Of a DNA stretch of 64,000 nt, positions 8,511 through 18,394 are shown piece by piece. Position numbers and translations under genes: made by a program. The first letter of the stretch is position 1; the number at the start of each line of letters is the position of its first letter. The notes beneath the pieces are model-generated. The model made no database searches. It was not told the origin of the DNA and saw only the letters and a list, made by a program, of their open reading frames with translations. The stretch is taken from NCBI RefSeq assembly GCF_003148685.1, contig NZ_QGGR01000005.1, positions 62,001 to 126,000 of the forward strand, given 5' to 3'. The stretch is from Actinoplanes xinjiangensis. Lineage in GTDB: Bacteria > Actinomycetota > Actinomycetes > Mycobacteriales > Micromonosporaceae.

Positions 8511-9250
8511 AGGTTCGGGCTGAGCTGCTTAAACTTCTCAGCCTGCCGACGGCGTGGGTGGGGCTCGTGCTGGGGTTGATCGCGGCGCCGGCGCTGGCGC
8601 TGGTGAGTGCCGGCGGCACCCGCAGAGCGATCGAGAACGGATTCCACGCGGACGCGTCGGATGCCGCGTTCCAGCCGCTGGGGATCGGCCTGCTGGGCGC
8701 GCTGATCCTCGGCGTGGTGGTGATGAGCAGCGAGTACACGTCGACCGGGGACGATTCGCCGGGGGCCCGGCAGTTGCAGGCCACGCTCGCGGCGATGCCC
8801 CGGCGGTGGCGCCTCGTCGCGGCGAAGGCGGTGACGCTGAGCTTGCTCGTGACGGTGCAGGGGACGATCACCGCGGTGGTGACGCTGGCGCTGAACCGGG
8901 TGGTGCTCGGCGACCTGGTGCCGGCGGCGGCTCCGGGCCGGGTGGCGGGTGCGGTCCTCTACTGGGTGCTGATGGGCCTGCTGGCGTACGCGCTGATGTT
9001 GATCTTCCGGAACGGGATCGTCACGCTGACGGTGCTGATCCTGAACATCTCGGTCGTGTCGTTCTCCTACCTGCTGACGAAGGTGACGCCGCTGGCCGCC
9101 TATCTGCCGGACATCGTCGGGACGCACATGTTCCTGAACGAGGTGGGTGACGTGCGGATCGCCCCGCTGACCGCCGGCGTGGTGATGACCGGCTGGGTGG
9201 TCGCGCTGCTCGGCCTGGGCGGATGGATGTTCGATCGGCGCGACCCGTGA
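8501..9250 (+). CDS. ABC-2 type permease
   Basis: 249 residues with six predicted membrane segments, including PTAWVGLVLGLIAAPALALV, GLLGALILGVVVM and ITAVVTLALNRVVLG. The SSEYTSTGDDSPGARQLQATLAAMPRRWRLVAAKAV segment is the conserved cytoplasmic loop of ABC-2 permeases. GTG at 8501 follows GGCGAGGGGGCGTC; the next codon is also GTG. It forms the membrane part of the exporter with the upstream ATPase and the downstream related protein, which starts inside this gene's stop codon. Confidence 0.88.
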   Translation: MVSQVRAELLKLLSLPTAWVGLVLGLIAAPALALVSAGGTRRAIENGFHADASDAAFQPLGIGLLGALILGVVVMSSEYTSTGDDSPGARQLQATLAAMPRRWRLVAAKAVTLSLLVTVQGTITAVVTLALNRVVLGDLVPAAAPGRVAGAVLYWVLMGLLAYALMLIFRNGIVTLTVLILNISVVSFSYLLTKVTPLAAYLPDIVGTHMFLNEVGDVRIAPLTAGVVMTGWVVALLGLGGWMFDRRDP

Positions 9251-9786
9251 TCGGCGCGGTGAAAGCCGAGGTGAGCAAGCTGGTCACCCTGCCGTCACCG
9301 GCCATCACCGTGGCGCTGACCTGGGCGGTCACCGTGCTCGTGAGGCAGGCCGATCCGCCGGGTGGTGCGGTGCCCTACAGCCAGGCCGGGGTGCTGGTGC
9401 TGGGGGTGCTGGCGGCGGGCCACGAGTATCAGCGCGGCGGGCAGATCCGGGCCACCCTGCTGGCCGTGCCGCGGCGGCCGCTGCTGTTCGCGGCGAAGAC
9501 GGTGGCGCTGCTGGTGACGGCCGGCCCGGCGGTGTTCGTGGCGGCACTGCTGGCCGGCGAGCCGGGCGCGACCGGCGGTCTGCTGCTGGATCTGCTGCTG
9601 GCGGCGGGGGTGGCGACGATCGTGCGGCATCCGGTGGGAGCCACGGCCGTCGTGCTGACCGCGTACCAGATCGTCGTGCCCCTGATCCGCAACGGCCTCC
9701 CGGACGTCGCTCTGCCACCGGCACCGGTATGGTCGGCCGCGATCATCGCGGCAGCGGCGGTGACCTTCCACCGCCGCGACGCGTGA
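9247..9786 (+). CDS. Second ABC-2 permease-like membrane protein
   Basis: 179 residues from a GTG that overlaps the previous stop by 4 bp, implying translational coupling. It is shorter than its neighbour but keeps the same plan: VIGAVKAEVSKLVTLPSPAITVAL at the N-terminus and AAGHEYQRGGQIRATLLAVPRRPLLFAAKTVALL, parallel to the HEYxxG/ATLxAxPRR loop of the upstream permease. Four or five membrane segments are visible. It may be a half-size partner forming a heteromeric channel. Function is inferred from context. Confidence 0.82.
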   Translation: MIGAVKAEVSKLVTLPSPAITVALTWAVTVLVRQADPPGGAVPYSQAGVLVLGVLAAGHEYQRGGQIRATLLAVPRRPLLFAAKTVALLVTAGPAVFVAALLAGEPGATGGLLLDLLLAAGVATIVRHPVGATAVVLTAYQIVVPLIRNGLPDVALPPAPVWSAAIIAAAAVTFHRRDA

Positions 9787-9902
9787 GACACGGGGGCGCT
9801 TGACGCCCCGGTGTTGAATGCCGACAGAGCGGGGGCCCCTATTTTGTGCATGTGTCATTCACCTGCGCACCCCCGCGCTGTACACCTCGAGGAGTAATAA
9901 CG

Positions 9903-10751
9903 ATGGCGCAGCGCCCCTCGCTCGCGGAAGTCCGCGAGCGCACCTATAAACGCCGGGACGCCTGGTGGACGGTGTGGCTGGTCGACCCCCTGGCCGGTCC
10001 GCTGGTGCGGCTGGTGGCGCCGTGGAAGTGGGCGACCCCGAATTTCCTGTCGCTGTCGGCGTTCGTCGTGGGCCTGGGTGCGGCGGCGTGTTTCTGGCAG
10101 GGCGAGTACGTGTGGCTGCTGGCCGGCGCCGTGCTCTTTCATCTGGCTTTCGTGCTCGACTGCATGGACGGCAAGATCGCCCGCCTGAACGGGACCGGGT
10201 CGATCTTCGGCACCTGGCTGGACTACGTGTTCGACCGGCTGCGGGTGGTGACGTGCGCGCTGGCCATGTTCGGCGGCCAGTGGAACCTGACCGGTGAGAC
10301 CCTCTACCTGTGGCTGGCCACCGCGGTGATCTTCCTGGACATGTTCCGCTACCTGAACGCGCTCCAGATGCAGAAGGTCAAGCTGAGCATGAAGGAGAAG
10401 CTGCTGGAGGCCTCCGGCGGGACCGCGACGGACTACGTCGAGGAGACCGACGACGAGGTGGTGGAGCAGGACGACCCGGAGAAGGCCCAGGTCGACGTGC
10501 ACGGTGACTTCCGCGAGCGGTTCGGTCTCTTCCTGACGGTCCGCAACTTCCTGCTGCGGCAGCGCATCCGCGTGCACGTGTTCAGCGGCATCGAGTTCAT
10601 GATGTTCGTCTTCATCGTGGGCCCGCTGGTCAACCAGATCGTGGTGGTGACCATCGTGTCCGGCGTGCTGCTGCTGGCCTTCGAGGCCTTGCTGATCTTC
10701 AAGCTCTGGACCACCACCCGGACGTTCCACAGGCGGCTGGCCGCTCTCTGA
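9903..10751 (+). CDS. CDP-alcohol phosphatidyltransferase family protein
   Basis: 282 residues. The diagnostic motif DG-x2-AR-x8-G-x3-D-x3-D is complete in DGKIARLNGTGSIFGTWLDY followed by VFD (around residues 92-114). The enzyme transfers a phospho-alcohol from a CDP-linked donor to an alcohol acceptor at the cytoplasmic face of the membrane, as in phospholipid synthesis. An acidic stretch (VEETDDEVVEQDDPEKAQVD) between the catalytic half and the last membrane segments is an insert compared with PgsA/PssA-type enzymes, so the exact product is unclear. CGAGGAGTAATAACG precedes the ATG. A strong terminator follows. Confidence 0.9.
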   Translation: MAQRPSLAEVRERTYKRRDAWWTVWLVDPLAGPLVRLVAPWKWATPNFLSLSAFVVGLGAAACFWQGEYVWLLAGAVLFHLAFVLDCMDGKIARLNGTGSIFGTWLDYVFDRLRVVTCALAMFGGQWNLTGETLYLWLATAVIFLDMFRYLNALQMQKVKLSMKEKLLEASGGTATDYVEETDDEVVEQDDPEKAQVDVHGDFRERFGLFLTVRNFLLRQRIRVHVFSGIEFMMFVFIVGPLVNQIVVVTIVSGVLLLAFEALLIFKLWTTTRTFHRRLAAL

Positions 10752-10764
10752 GCCCTCGCGCACC

Positions 10765-10800
10765 GAAGCCCCGGCGGGTCACCGCCGGGGCTTCTTCGTG
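10765..10800 (+). terminator. Intrinsic terminator
   Basis: GAAGCCCCGGCGG and its exact complement form a 13-bp stem around GTCA (10765-10794), followed by TTCGTG. It ends the CDP-alcohol phosphatidyltransferase transcript. Confidence 0.85.
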
Positions 10801-10889
10801 TGCGGCCTCGTTGCGCTTTGGCGCACTTTTAGCGTGTTTTGTCCATAGACTCACCGTGAACCGGCCGAACCGACGAAATGAGGAGAAGA

Positions 10890-11225
10890 ATGTCGAACGT
10901 CGCGAACCAGCAGACCCGGACGGACACCCCGTCCACCGGTTGGCTGGTGGCCGAGCTCCACCGGATCCGCGAGGTCCTCGACGTCCTGCCGCTGCCCGAC
11001 AAGACCTCCGCGGCGGCGCACCGGGACCTCGGCGAGGCCGAGATCATGCTGCTCGACGCCGAGCCCGACCGGCGGCGGCTCGGCGGCACCCTGGAGCGCC
11101 TGGCGCTCGTGCTCGCCGCCTCCGGGGCGCTCGACCACGCCGGCCAGGCCCTGTCCGGACCACTCGGCACTCTCGCCGACTGGGTGGGCGAGCCGGGCCG
11201 CACCGTCCGGCAACTACTGGCCTGA
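10890..11225 (+). CDS. Small protein of unknown function
   Basis: 111 residues. GAGGAG ends 4 bp before the ATG at 10890; an in-frame ATG 12 bp upstream overlaps that site and is not used. The sequence is predicted to be mostly helical (ELHRIREVLDVLPLPDKTSAAAHRDLGEAEIMLLDAEPDRRRLGGTLERLALVLAASGALDHAGQAL), with no cysteines, membrane segment or signal. I do not recognise a family. The pattern recalls effector-associated helical mini-domains in actinobacteria, but this is speculation. Confidence 0.72.
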   Translation: MSNVANQQTRTDTPSTGWLVAELHRIREVLDVLPLPDKTSAAAHRDLGEAEIMLLDAEPDRRRLGGTLERLALVLAASGALDHAGQALSGPLGTLADWVGEPGRTVRQLLA

Positions 11226-11245
11226 CAGTGCGGCACGCCGGAGCG

Positions 11246-11869
11246 TCAGGCGACGGTCACCCAGGCCCCCGAGCCGTCCACGTTGATGTTCTGGCTCTGC
11301 CGCTCACCGGAGGCGAAGTCGATCACGCACTGGTACGAGCCGACACCCATCGTGTCGACCTTGACGGCCGAGCAGGTGGCCGCCGCGACCTCGGCGACCT
11401 CGCCGTCGACGGTCTTGAAGTCGCTGTTGCCGACGACGTCCTCCTGCAGCCACGCCGCGGTGAACGCGTCGGCCGACAGCTCGACCCCGCCGGCCGGGGC
11501 CTGGTCGGCGACCACCTGGGTCACCGGCACCGCCGCGGAGGTCACCGGCGGAGTGGTGCTCCTCCCGGCCCCCAGGGCCGCGATGAGGCCGGCCACCGCC
11601 CAGACCACGGCGACGGTGATGCCGAAGGTGACCCAGTACTTGTTGGTGGGGAACCCGGCGCGCTTGGCCTTGCCCGAACGGCGGGCCGCCGAGATCGCCC
11701 CGAAGATGCCGAAGACCGCCGTGAACGCGATGACCGGCCCGATCCCCGGAACCTTGAACTGCTGCGGCACCGACGGGTAACCACCCTGCGGCGGCGGGAA
11801 GGCACCCATCGGGGGCTGCTGCGGGTAGGCGGCGGTGGGGTCGTACTGGGTGTTCGGCGCAGTCGTCAT
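11246..11869 (-). CDS. Proline-rich, membrane-anchored protein with a DUF4333-like C-terminus
   Basis: 207 residues (a start 12 bp upstream is possible; neither site has a strong Shine-Dalgarno). The N-terminal 40 residues are Pro/Gln/Tyr-rich. They are followed by two membrane segments (IGPVIAFTAVFGIFGAISAA and YWVTFGITVAVVWAVAGLIAAL), a Thr/Val-rich linker, and an extracytoplasmic domain with a cysteine pair (ATCSAV and SYQCVIDFASGERQSQNINVDGSGAW). The cysteine spacing and beta pattern resemble DUF4333-type domains. Function is unknown. Confidence 0.75.
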   Translation of the reverse strand: MTTAPNTQYDPTAAYPQQPPMGAFPPPQGGYPSVPQQFKVPGIGPVIAFTAVFGIFGAISAARRSGKAKRAGFPTNKYWVTFGITVAVVWAVAGLIAALGAGRSTTPPVTSAAVPVTQVVADQAPAGGVELSADAFTAAWLQEDVVGNSDFKTVDGEVAEVAAATCSAVKVDTMGVGSYQCVIDFASGERQSQNINVDGSGAWVTVA

Positions 11870-11957
11870 CTCAGGGCCCATCCGTGGTAGGAGTCACATC
11901 CTTGCGCCCTGAGTGATCGGCCCCGCCGGGTCTGCCATGAGGAAAGCCGGCGGCGGG

Positions 11958-13655
11958 TCAGACGACGCGGACCGGCACCACCTCCGGTGCGCCGAGACGG
12001 GCGGCGTCGGCCGTCTCGTCGTCCTGCTGCTCCTGGGAGGCGCGTTCCGCCTCCACCCGGAGCCGGTAGTTCTCCACCTCGCGTTCCCGCTGGGACGGGG
12101 TCCAGCCGAGGACCCGGCCCATCAACTCGGCGGCGTGCGGTGCGGCCACCACACCCCGGTCGAAGGTCTCGATGGAGATCCGGGTACGCCTGGTCAGCAC
12201 GTCGACCAGGTGGCGGGCGCCCTCGGCGGCGGCCGCGTAGACGAACTCGGCCCGCAGATAGTCGTCGGCACCCTCGATCGGGCGGGCCAGACCCGGGTCG
12301 TCGCGGATCAGGTCGAGCAGTTCGTGGACCAGCGAGCCATACCGGCCGAGCAGGTGCTCGACCCGGGCCACGTGCAGGCCCGACTCGGCGGCCAGCAGGC
12401 CGCGGCGGTTCCACAGTGCCGGGTAGCCGTCCGCGCCGAGCAGCGGCACCCGGTCGGTCACCGACCTCGGCACGGTACGGGCCAGACTGTGCACACACGC
12501 GTCGACGGCGTCCTTCGCCATCACCCGGTACGTGGTGTACTTGCCGCCGGCCACCACCACCAGCCCCGGCACCGGGCTGCTGACCGAATGCTCCCGGGAC
12601 AGCTGCGACGTCGACTCGGACTCGCCGGACAGCAGCGGCCGCAGCCCCGCGTAGACGCCCTCCACGTCGGCGCGTTCCAGGGGCCGGGCCAGCACCTTGT
12701 TGACCTCGGTGAGCAGGTAGTCGATGTCCTTCGCGGACGCGGCCGGATGCGCCTTGTCCAGGGACCAGCCGGTGTCGGTGGTGCCGACGATCCAGTGCCG
12801 GCCCCACGGGATCACGAACAGCACACTCGACGCGGTCCGCAGGATCAGGCCGGTCGACGAGTGGATCCGGTCGCGGGGCACGACCAGGTGGATGCCCTTC
12901 GAGGCGCGGACGTGGAACTGGCCCCGCTCGCCGACCAGGGACTGGGTGTCGTCGGTCCACACCCCGGTCGCGTTGATCACCTGGTGGGCGCGGATCTCGT
13001 ACGTCCGGTCGTGTTCGAGGTCGTGGACCCGTACCCCGGTGACCCTCTCGCCCTCCCGGAGGAAACCGACCACCTCGGCCCGCGTCGCGACGTGGGCCCC
13101 GTGCGACGCCGCGGTCCTGGCCAGGAACATGGTGTGCCGGGCGTCGTCCACCTGCGCGTCGTAGTACTGCAGAGCCCCGACCAGCGACTCCCTGCGCAGC
13201 GCGGGGCAGGCGCGCAGTGCGCCGCGACGGGTCAGGTGCCGGTGCCGGGGAAGCGACCCGGACAGGGCCATCGTGTCGTAGAGGGTGACGCCGGCGCCCG
13301 CGTAGACCCGCTCCCAGCCGCGGTGCTTGAGCGGGTAGAGGAACCGGACCGGGCGGGCCAGGTGCGGCGCGAGCCGCTGCAGGATGAGTCCCCGCTCCCG
13401 CAGCGCCTCGCGGACCAGCCCGAAGTCCAGCATCTCCAGGTAGCGGAGACCGCCGTGGAGGAGTTTGCTGGACCGGCTGGACGTGCCGGAGGCGAGGTCG
13501 CGCGCCTCGACGAGCCCCACGGTCAGTCCCCGTGTGACCGCGTCGAGCGCGCACCCCGCCCCCACCACTCCCCCACCGATCACCAGTACGTCGACCTCTT
13601 TCGCCGACAGGGCTTCGAGTGCGGCGTCCCGGTACGCGGGTGAAAGAGCAGTCAT
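11958..13655 (-). CDS. glpD: Glycerol-3-phosphate dehydrogenase, aerobic FAD type
   Basis: 565 residues. FAD-binding DVLVIGGGVVGAGCALDAVTRGL near residue 21, the DLASGTSSRSSKLLHGGLRYLE signature, and a C-terminal GlpD helical domain. It oxidises glycerol 3-phosphate to dihydroxyacetone phosphate at the membrane and passes electrons to quinone. The ATG lies 2 bp downstream of the glpK stop, giving a tight glpF-glpK-glpD unit. The N-terminus is unambiguous because an upstream extension would lie inside glpK. Confidence 0.96.
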   Translation of the reverse strand: MTALSPAYRDAALEALSAKEVDVLVIGGGVVGAGCALDAVTRGLTVGLVEARDLASGTSSRSSKLLHGGLRYLEMLDFGLVREALRERGLILQRLAPHLARPVRFLYPLKHRGWERVYAGAGVTLYDTMALSGSLPRHRHLTRRGALRACPALRRESLVGALQYYDAQVDDARHTMFLARTAASHGAHVATRAEVVGFLREGERVTGVRVHDLEHDRTYEIRAHQVINATGVWTDDTQSLVGERGQFHVRASKGIHLVVPRDRIHSSTGLILRTASSVLFVIPWGRHWIVGTTDTGWSLDKAHPAASAKDIDYLLTEVNKVLARPLERADVEGVYAGLRPLLSGESESTSQLSREHSVSSPVPGLVVVAGGKYTTYRVMAKDAVDACVHSLARTVPRSVTDRVPLLGADGYPALWNRRGLLAAESGLHVARVEHLLGRYGSLVHELLDLIRDDPGLARPIEGADDYLRAEFVYAAAAEGARHLVDVLTRRTRISIETFDRGVVAAPHAAELMGRVLGWTPSQREREVENYRLRVEAERASQEQQDDETADAARLGAPEVVPVRVV

Positions 13656-13657
13656 GA

Positions 13658-15175
13658 TCAGTCCACGTCCACCCAGTCGAGGGTCCGCTGCACCGCCTTC
13701 TTCCACTTCCCGTGACCCTCTTCGCGCTGTTCCCCCGACCAGCTCGGCTGCCAGCGCTGCGACTCGTTCCAGTTCTCCCGCAGCTCGTCGGTGTTCTTCC
13801 AGAACCCGACCGCGAGACCGGCCGCGTAGGCGGCGCCCAGCGCGGTGGTCTCGGCGACGACCGGGCGGCTGACCGGCACACCGAGCACGTCGGCCTGGAT
13901 CTGCATGCAGAGGTTGTTGACGGTGATGCCGCCGTCGACCTTCAGCACGTCCAGGGTGACGCCGGAGTCCTGGGCCATCGCGTCGACCACGTCGCGGGTC
14001 TGGTAGCAGATCGCCTCCAGGGTGGCCCGGGCGATGTGCGCGCCGGTGTTGAACCGGGACAGCCCGACGATCGCGCCCCGGGCGTCGGAACGCCAGTAGG
14101 GCGCGAACAGCCCGGAGAACGCCGGGACGAAGTAGACGCCGCCGCTGTCCGGGACCTGCGCGGCCAGGGTCTCGCTCTCCGCGGCCGAGTTGATGATGTG
14201 CAACTGGTCGCGCAGCCACTGCACGGCCGATCCGGTGACCGCGATCGAACCCTCCAGGGCGTAGACCGGGGCGGCGTCGCCGAACTTGTAGCAGACCGTG
14301 GTGAGCAGGCCGTTCTCCGAGCGCACCAGGTTGGTCCCGGTGTTGAGGAGCATGAAGTTGCCGGTCCCGTAGGTGTTCTTGGCCTCGCCGGGGCTGAAGC
14401 AGACCTGCCCGACCGTGGCCGCCTGCTGATCGCCGAGGTCGCCGGTGAGCGGCACGTCGCCGCCGAGGGGCCCGCTGACGTGCGCGACACCGTAGCCGTT
14501 CGGATCCGACGAGGGCCGGATCTCCGGGAGCATCGCGCGGGGGATGCCGAAGAACGACAGCAGCTCGTCGTCCCAGTCGAGGGTCTCCAGGTTCATCAGC
14601 ATCGTCCGGCTGGCGTTGGTCACGTCGGTGACGTGGTTGCCGCCCTCCTTGCCGCCGGTGATGTTCCACAGCAGCCAGCTGTCGGTGTTGCCGAAGAGGG
14701 CGTCGCCGCGTTCGGCGGCCTCCCGCACCCCGTCGACGTTCTCCAGAATCCATTGGATCTTGCCGCCGGAGAAGTAGGTGGCCGGCGGCAGTCCCGCCTT
14801 GCGCCGGATCGTCTGTCCACGCTCGTCACGATCGAGGGCGGAGGCGATCCGATCGGTACGGGTGTCCTGCCACACGATCGCGTTGTAGTAGGGCCGGCCG
14901 GTCCGCCGGTCCCAGACCACCGTGGTCTCCCGCTGGTTGGTGATCCCGACCGCGGCCAGGTCACTCGCCGACAGGTTCGCCTTCTGCATGGCCGTGCGCA
15001 CGACGGTGACGGTCCGGTCCCAGATCTCGATCGGGTTGTGCTCGACCCAGCCGGCCCGCGGCAGGATCTGCTCGTGCTCCAGCTGGTGCCGGGCCACCTC
15101 GTTACCGCCATGGTCGAAGATCATGAAACGGGTGCTGGTGGTCCCCTGGTCCACTGCGCCCACGAAGTCAGCCAC
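13658..15175 (-). CDS. glpK: Glycerol kinase
   Basis: 505 residues, full length. FGGY-family signatures are present: [39 protein letters not shown] and [13 protein letters not shown]. It phosphorylates glycerol to glycerol 3-phosphate in the cytoplasm, between the facilitator and the dehydrogenase encoded on either side. The GTG start is preceded by GGAGGCGACCC and overlaps the end of glpF by 8 bp. A second full-length glycerol kinase is encoded 1.7 kb away on the other strand. Confidence 0.96.
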   Translation of the reverse strand: MADFVGAVDQGTTSTRFMIFDHGGNEVARHQLEHEQILPRAGWVEHNPIEIWDRTVTVVRTAMQKANLSASDLAAVGITNQRETTVVWDRRTGRPYYNAIVWQDTRTDRIASALDRDERGQTIRRKAGLPPATYFSGGKIQWILENVDGVREAAERGDALFGNTDSWLLWNITGGKEGGNHVTDVTNASRTMLMNLETLDWDDELLSFFGIPRAMLPEIRPSSDPNGYGVAHVSGPLGGDVPLTGDLGDQQAATVGQVCFSPGEAKNTYGTGNFMLLNTGTNLVRSENGLLTTVCYKFGDAAPVYALEGSIAVTGSAVQWLRDQLHIINSAAESETLAAQVPDSGGVYFVPAFSGLFAPYWRSDARGAIVGLSRFNTGAHIARATLEAICYQTRDVVDAMAQDSGVTLDVLKVDGGITVNNLCMQIQADVLGVPVSRPVVAETTALGAAYAAGLAVGFWKNTDELRENWNESQRWQPSWSGEQREEGHGKWKKAVQRTLDWVDVD

Positions 15176-16010
15176 GGGTCGCCTCCACTTCTGCCTCGTC
15201 TCTCGGTGTCGGGACGCGGCCCACCTCCGGCTCTTCGGCCGACGGCAGGAAACGCCCGATCAGAGTCTGGTACAAGCCGGCGCCCACGATGCCACCGATG
15301 ACCGGCCCCACGATCGGGATCCAGAAGTACAGATACCCCGTCTGGTCGCGGAACGCTCCCCCGTAGCCGGTGAGGAAGCTGGCGAGGCGCGGACCGAAGT
15401 CACGGGCCGGGTTGATCGCGTAACCGGCGTTCGTCCCCCACGCCATGCCGATCGCGACCACGAGCAGGCCGACCACGACCGGGCCGAGGTTGGCACCGGG
15501 CGCGGTGTTGGCCATGTCGGTCAGCGCCAGGATGACGAAGAGCAGGATGGCCGTACCGATGATCTGGTCCCGGAAGGCGCCCCATTCGCTGACCGGGAGC
15601 GTCCCGTTGCCCGGCAGCGTCGAGAAGACGCCCTGCGTCTTGATCGTCAGGCCGGGGTCGGCGGCGTGCAGGACCTCGGTGTAGTTCCAGCGCACCAGGA
15701 GCGCGGCCAGGAACGCGCCGAGAGTCTGTGCGAGCGCGTACGGGGCCACCTTCCGCCAGGAGAAGCCCTTGAAGACGGCGAGGGCGATGGTCACCGCCGG
15801 GTTGAGATGCGCGCCGCTGATCCGCGCCGCGACGTAGACGCCGAGGGTGACGCCCAGGCCCCAGGCCCAGGCGATGCTGTCGTGGTCGCCGATGCCGGCG
15901 GCGGCGACCTGCGCCACCACCCCCACACCGAACAGAATGAGAATCATGGTGCCGGCGAACTCGGCCGCGAGCTCACCGGCGAGTCCTGGAACCTTGAGTC
16001 GTGTAGCCAT
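15168..16010 (-). CDS. glpF: Glycerol uptake facilitator (aquaglyceroporin)
   Basis: 280 residues with six membrane helices and two NPA half-helix motifs, GAHLNPAVT and [12 protein letters not shown]. The aspartate after NPAR is the mark of glycerol facilitators rather than water-only aquaporins. TGGAGGGAGC precedes the ATG at 16010. It is the first gene of glpF-glpK-glpD and passes glycerol into the cell. Control by the divergent IclR-type gene is very likely. Confidence 0.95.
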   Translation of the reverse strand: MATRLKVPGLAGELAAEFAGTMILILFGVGVVAQVAAAGIGDHDSIAWAWGLGVTLGVYVAARISGAHLNPAVTIALAVFKGFSWRKVAPYALAQTLGAFLAALLVRWNYTEVLHAADPGLTIKTQGVFSTLPGNGTLPVSEWGAFRDQIIGTAILLFVILALTDMANTAPGANLGPVVVGLLVVAIGMAWGTNAGYAINPARDFGPRLASFLTGYGGAFRDQTGYLYFWIPIVGPVIGGIVGAGLYQTLIGRFLPSAEEPEVGRVPTPRDEAEVEATRG

Positions 16011-16076
16011 GCTCCCTCCAATCGCTGCCTGGACCGTATGAAGGGGCGCGGACGGCGGCAATGAACGCCGGTCGGC

Positions 16077-16123
16077 ATTGTCGAACATCAATTACTGCGG
16101 GTCGTCACGCAGTGGCATAGAGT
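16077..16123. promoter_or_regulatory. Divergent glp control region
   Basis: The 120 bp between glpF and the regulator contain an ATTG-N8-CAAT dyad (16077-16092, inner bases TCGAACAT) and a possible -10 (TAGAGT, 16118-16123) just upstream of the regulator's ATG at 16131. The -10 position would start the transcript at or next to the ATG, and no Shine-Dalgarno is present, so the regulator mRNA may be leaderless. Operator assignment is tentative. Confidence 0.4.
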
Positions 16124-16130
16124 CCGAAAC

Positions 16131-16883
16131 ATGCCCGGTACGGTGCAGTCGATCGAGCGAGCGGCCGCGATCCTGCGGACGCTCGCCGGCGGGCCCGGCC
16201 GCCTCGGGCTCAGCGAGATCGCCCGCACGCTGGACCTGGCGAAGGGCACCACCCACGGCATCCTGCGCACCCTGCAACTGGTCGGGTTCGTCGAACAGGA
16301 CCGGGTCTCCGGGCATTACCAGCTCGGCGGGGCCCTGCTGCATCTGGGCACCAGCTATCTCGACATCAACGAGCTGCGGTCCCGGTCGATCAACTGGGCC
16401 GACCCGCTCGCCGCCCGCAGCGGGGAGGCGGTCCGGATCGGCACCGTCCTCGAGGGCCGGGTGCTCGTCGTGCACCACGTGTTCCGGCCGGACGACACGT
16501 TCCAGACCCTCGACGTCGGCACCCTGCTGCCCCTGCACGCCACCGCCCTCGGCAAGGTGCTGCTGGCCTACCGGGCCGGTGGCCCGGTGCCCGACCTGGA
16601 GACCTTCACCCGGCTCACCCTCACCGATCCGCGTGCGCTCACCACCGCGCTGGAGGGGGTACGCGACGCCGGCTGGGCCGGTGAGGTCGAGGAGTTCCTG
16701 CTCGGCCAGGCGTCCGTCGCGGCGCCGATCCGTGGCTACGGCGGCCTGGTGGTCGGCGCGATCGGGATCTCCGGCCCGGTCGACCGGGTCTGCGACAGCC
16801 GCTACCGTCCCCGGGCCCCGCTCGTCGACTACGTCCGCGACGCCGCCCGCGCGATCTCCCGCGACCTGGGGGCGACCCGATGA
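16131..16883 (+). CDS. gylR: IclR-family regulator of glycerol genes
   Basis: 250 residues. N-terminal winged helix (SIERAAAILRTLAGGPGRLGLSEIARTLDLAKGTTHGILRTLQLVGFVEQD) and C-terminal IclR effector-binding domain (LLPLHATALGKVLLAY ... ASVAAPIRGYGGLVVGAIGISGP). In Streptomyces the glycerol operon is controlled by the IclR-type GylR, and the position here, divergent from glpF and overlapping a glpK by 4 bp, is equivalent. It most likely represses glpFKD and itself until glycerol or glycerol 3-phosphate is present. Confidence 0.88.
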   Translation: MPGTVQSIERAAAILRTLAGGPGRLGLSEIARTLDLAKGTTHGILRTLQLVGFVEQDRVSGHYQLGGALLHLGTSYLDINELRSRSINWADPLAARSGEAVRIGTVLEGRVLVVHHVFRPDDTFQTLDVGTLLPLHATALGKVLLAYRAGGPVPDLETFTRLTLTDPRALTTALEGVRDAGWAGEVEEFLLGQASVAAPIRGYGGLVVGAIGISGPVDRVCDSRYRPRAPLVDYVRDAARAISRDLGATR

Positions 16884-18376
16884 CCGACCGGTACGTCGTC
16901 GCGATCGACCAGGGCACCACGTCCACCCGGTGCATCGTGTTCGACCGGCGCGGGCAGCTCGTCTCGCTCGCCCAGCAGGAGCACAAGCAGTACTTCCCGC
17001 GGCCGGGCTGGGTCGAGCACGACGCCATGGAGATCTGGCGCAACGTCGAGCGCCTCGCCCCGCGGGTCCTGTCCCGCGCCGGGATCGGCCTCGACCAGGT
17101 GGCGGCGGTCGGCATCGCCAATCAGCGGGAGACGACCGTCATCTGGGACCGCCGCACCGGCGTGCCGGTCGGCCGGGCGATCATCTGGCAGGACACCCGG
17201 ACCGACGCGCTGGTGCACTCGCTTCTCGCACAGCCCGGTGCTTCCGACATCTCCGAGATCTCCGGCCTGCCGCTGGCGACGTACTTCTCCGGGCCGCGCC
17301 TGCGCTGGATCCTCGACCACACCCCCGGCCTGCGGGAACGCGGCGAACGCGGCGAGGTGCTCTGCGGCACCATGGAGACCTGGCTGATCTGGAACCTGAC
17401 CGGCCGCACCCAGCACGTCACCGACGTGACCAACGCCAGCCGCACCATGCTCCTCGACGTGCGGTCCCTGGACTGGTCCCCGCGGGCGCTCGACTTCTTC
17501 GGCATCCCCCGCGCGATGCTGCCGGCGGTGCGGCCGTCCATCGGCGGCTTCGGCACCGCGTCGGAGGGCTTCCCGGGGGTACGCATCGGCGCCGCTCTCG
17601 GCGACCAGCAGGCGGCCCTGTTCGGGCAGACGTGCTTCACCCCCGGCGAGGCGAAGTGCACGTACGGCACCGGCAGTTTCCTGCTCCTGAACACCGGCCC
17701 CGACCTGGTCCGCTCGGACAACGGGCTGCTCAGCACGGTCGCCTACCAGATCGCGGGTGCCCCGGCCGTCTACGCGCTGGAGGGCTCGATCGCGATCACC
17801 GGCTCGCTGGTCCAGTGGTTCCGCGACCAGCTGGAGCTGATCTCCAGCGCGCCTGAGATCGAGACCCTGGCGCGGACCGTCGCCGACAACGGCGGCTGCT
17901 ACATCGTCCCGGCGTTCTCCGGGCTCTACGCCCCCTACTGGCGCAGCGAGGCCCGGGGCGTCATCGTGGGCCTGACCTCGTACATCACCAAGGGCCACCT
18001 GGCCCGCGCGGTGCTGGAGGCGACCGCCTGGCAGACCCGCGAGGTGGTCGACGCGATGAACGCCAACTCCGGCCTCACCCTGACCACCCTCAAGGTCGAC
18101 GGCGGGATGACCGCCGACAACCTGCTCATGCAGATGATCGCCGACGTGCTGGACGTGCCGCTGGTCCGCCCGCTCGCCGTGGAGACGGTGTCACTGGGCG
18201 CCGCGTACGCGGCCGGCCTGGCCGTCGGCTACTGGCCCGACCTGGACGGCCTGCGCAGCAACTGGCACATCGCCGGCCAGTGGATGCCGGCCATGGACCC
18301 GGGCGTCCGCGACCTCGAGTACGCCAACTGGCGCCGTGCCGTGGAACGCACCTTCGACTGGATCCAGCCCGCCTGA
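16880..18376 (+). CDS. glpK: Second glycerol kinase
   Basis: 498 residues, complete, with [39 protein letters not shown] and VDGGMTADNLLMQ. It overlaps the regulator by 4 bp (ATGA), so the two are co-translated. It is clearly paralogous to, but distinct from, the kinase in glpFKD; the substrate-loop and C-terminal regions differ. It may serve a different expression condition or a related polyol. No broken motif was seen. Confidence 0.94.
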   Translation: MTDRYVVAIDQGTTSTRCIVFDRRGQLVSLAQQEHKQYFPRPGWVEHDAMEIWRNVERLAPRVLSRAGIGLDQVAAVGIANQRETTVIWDRRTGVPVGRAIIWQDTRTDALVHSLLAQPGASDISEISGLPLATYFSGPRLRWILDHTPGLRERGERGEVLCGTMETWLIWNLTGRTQHVTDVTNASRTMLLDVRSLDWSPRALDFFGIPRAMLPAVRPSIGGFGTASEGFPGVRIGAALGDQQAALFGQTCFTPGEAKCTYGTGSFLLLNTGPDLVRSDNGLLSTVAYQIAGAPAVYALEGSIAITGSLVQWFRDQLELISSAPEIETLARTVADNGGCYIVPAFSGLYAPYWRSEARGVIVGLTSYITKGHLARAVLEATAWQTREVVDAMNANSGLTLTTLKVDGGMTADNLLMQMIADVLDVPLVRPLAVETVSLGAAYAAGLAVGYWPDLDGLRSNWHIAGQWMPAMDPGVRDLEYANWRRAVERTFDWIQPA

Positions 18377-18394
18377 CCGGCGATCCGCCCCGCC

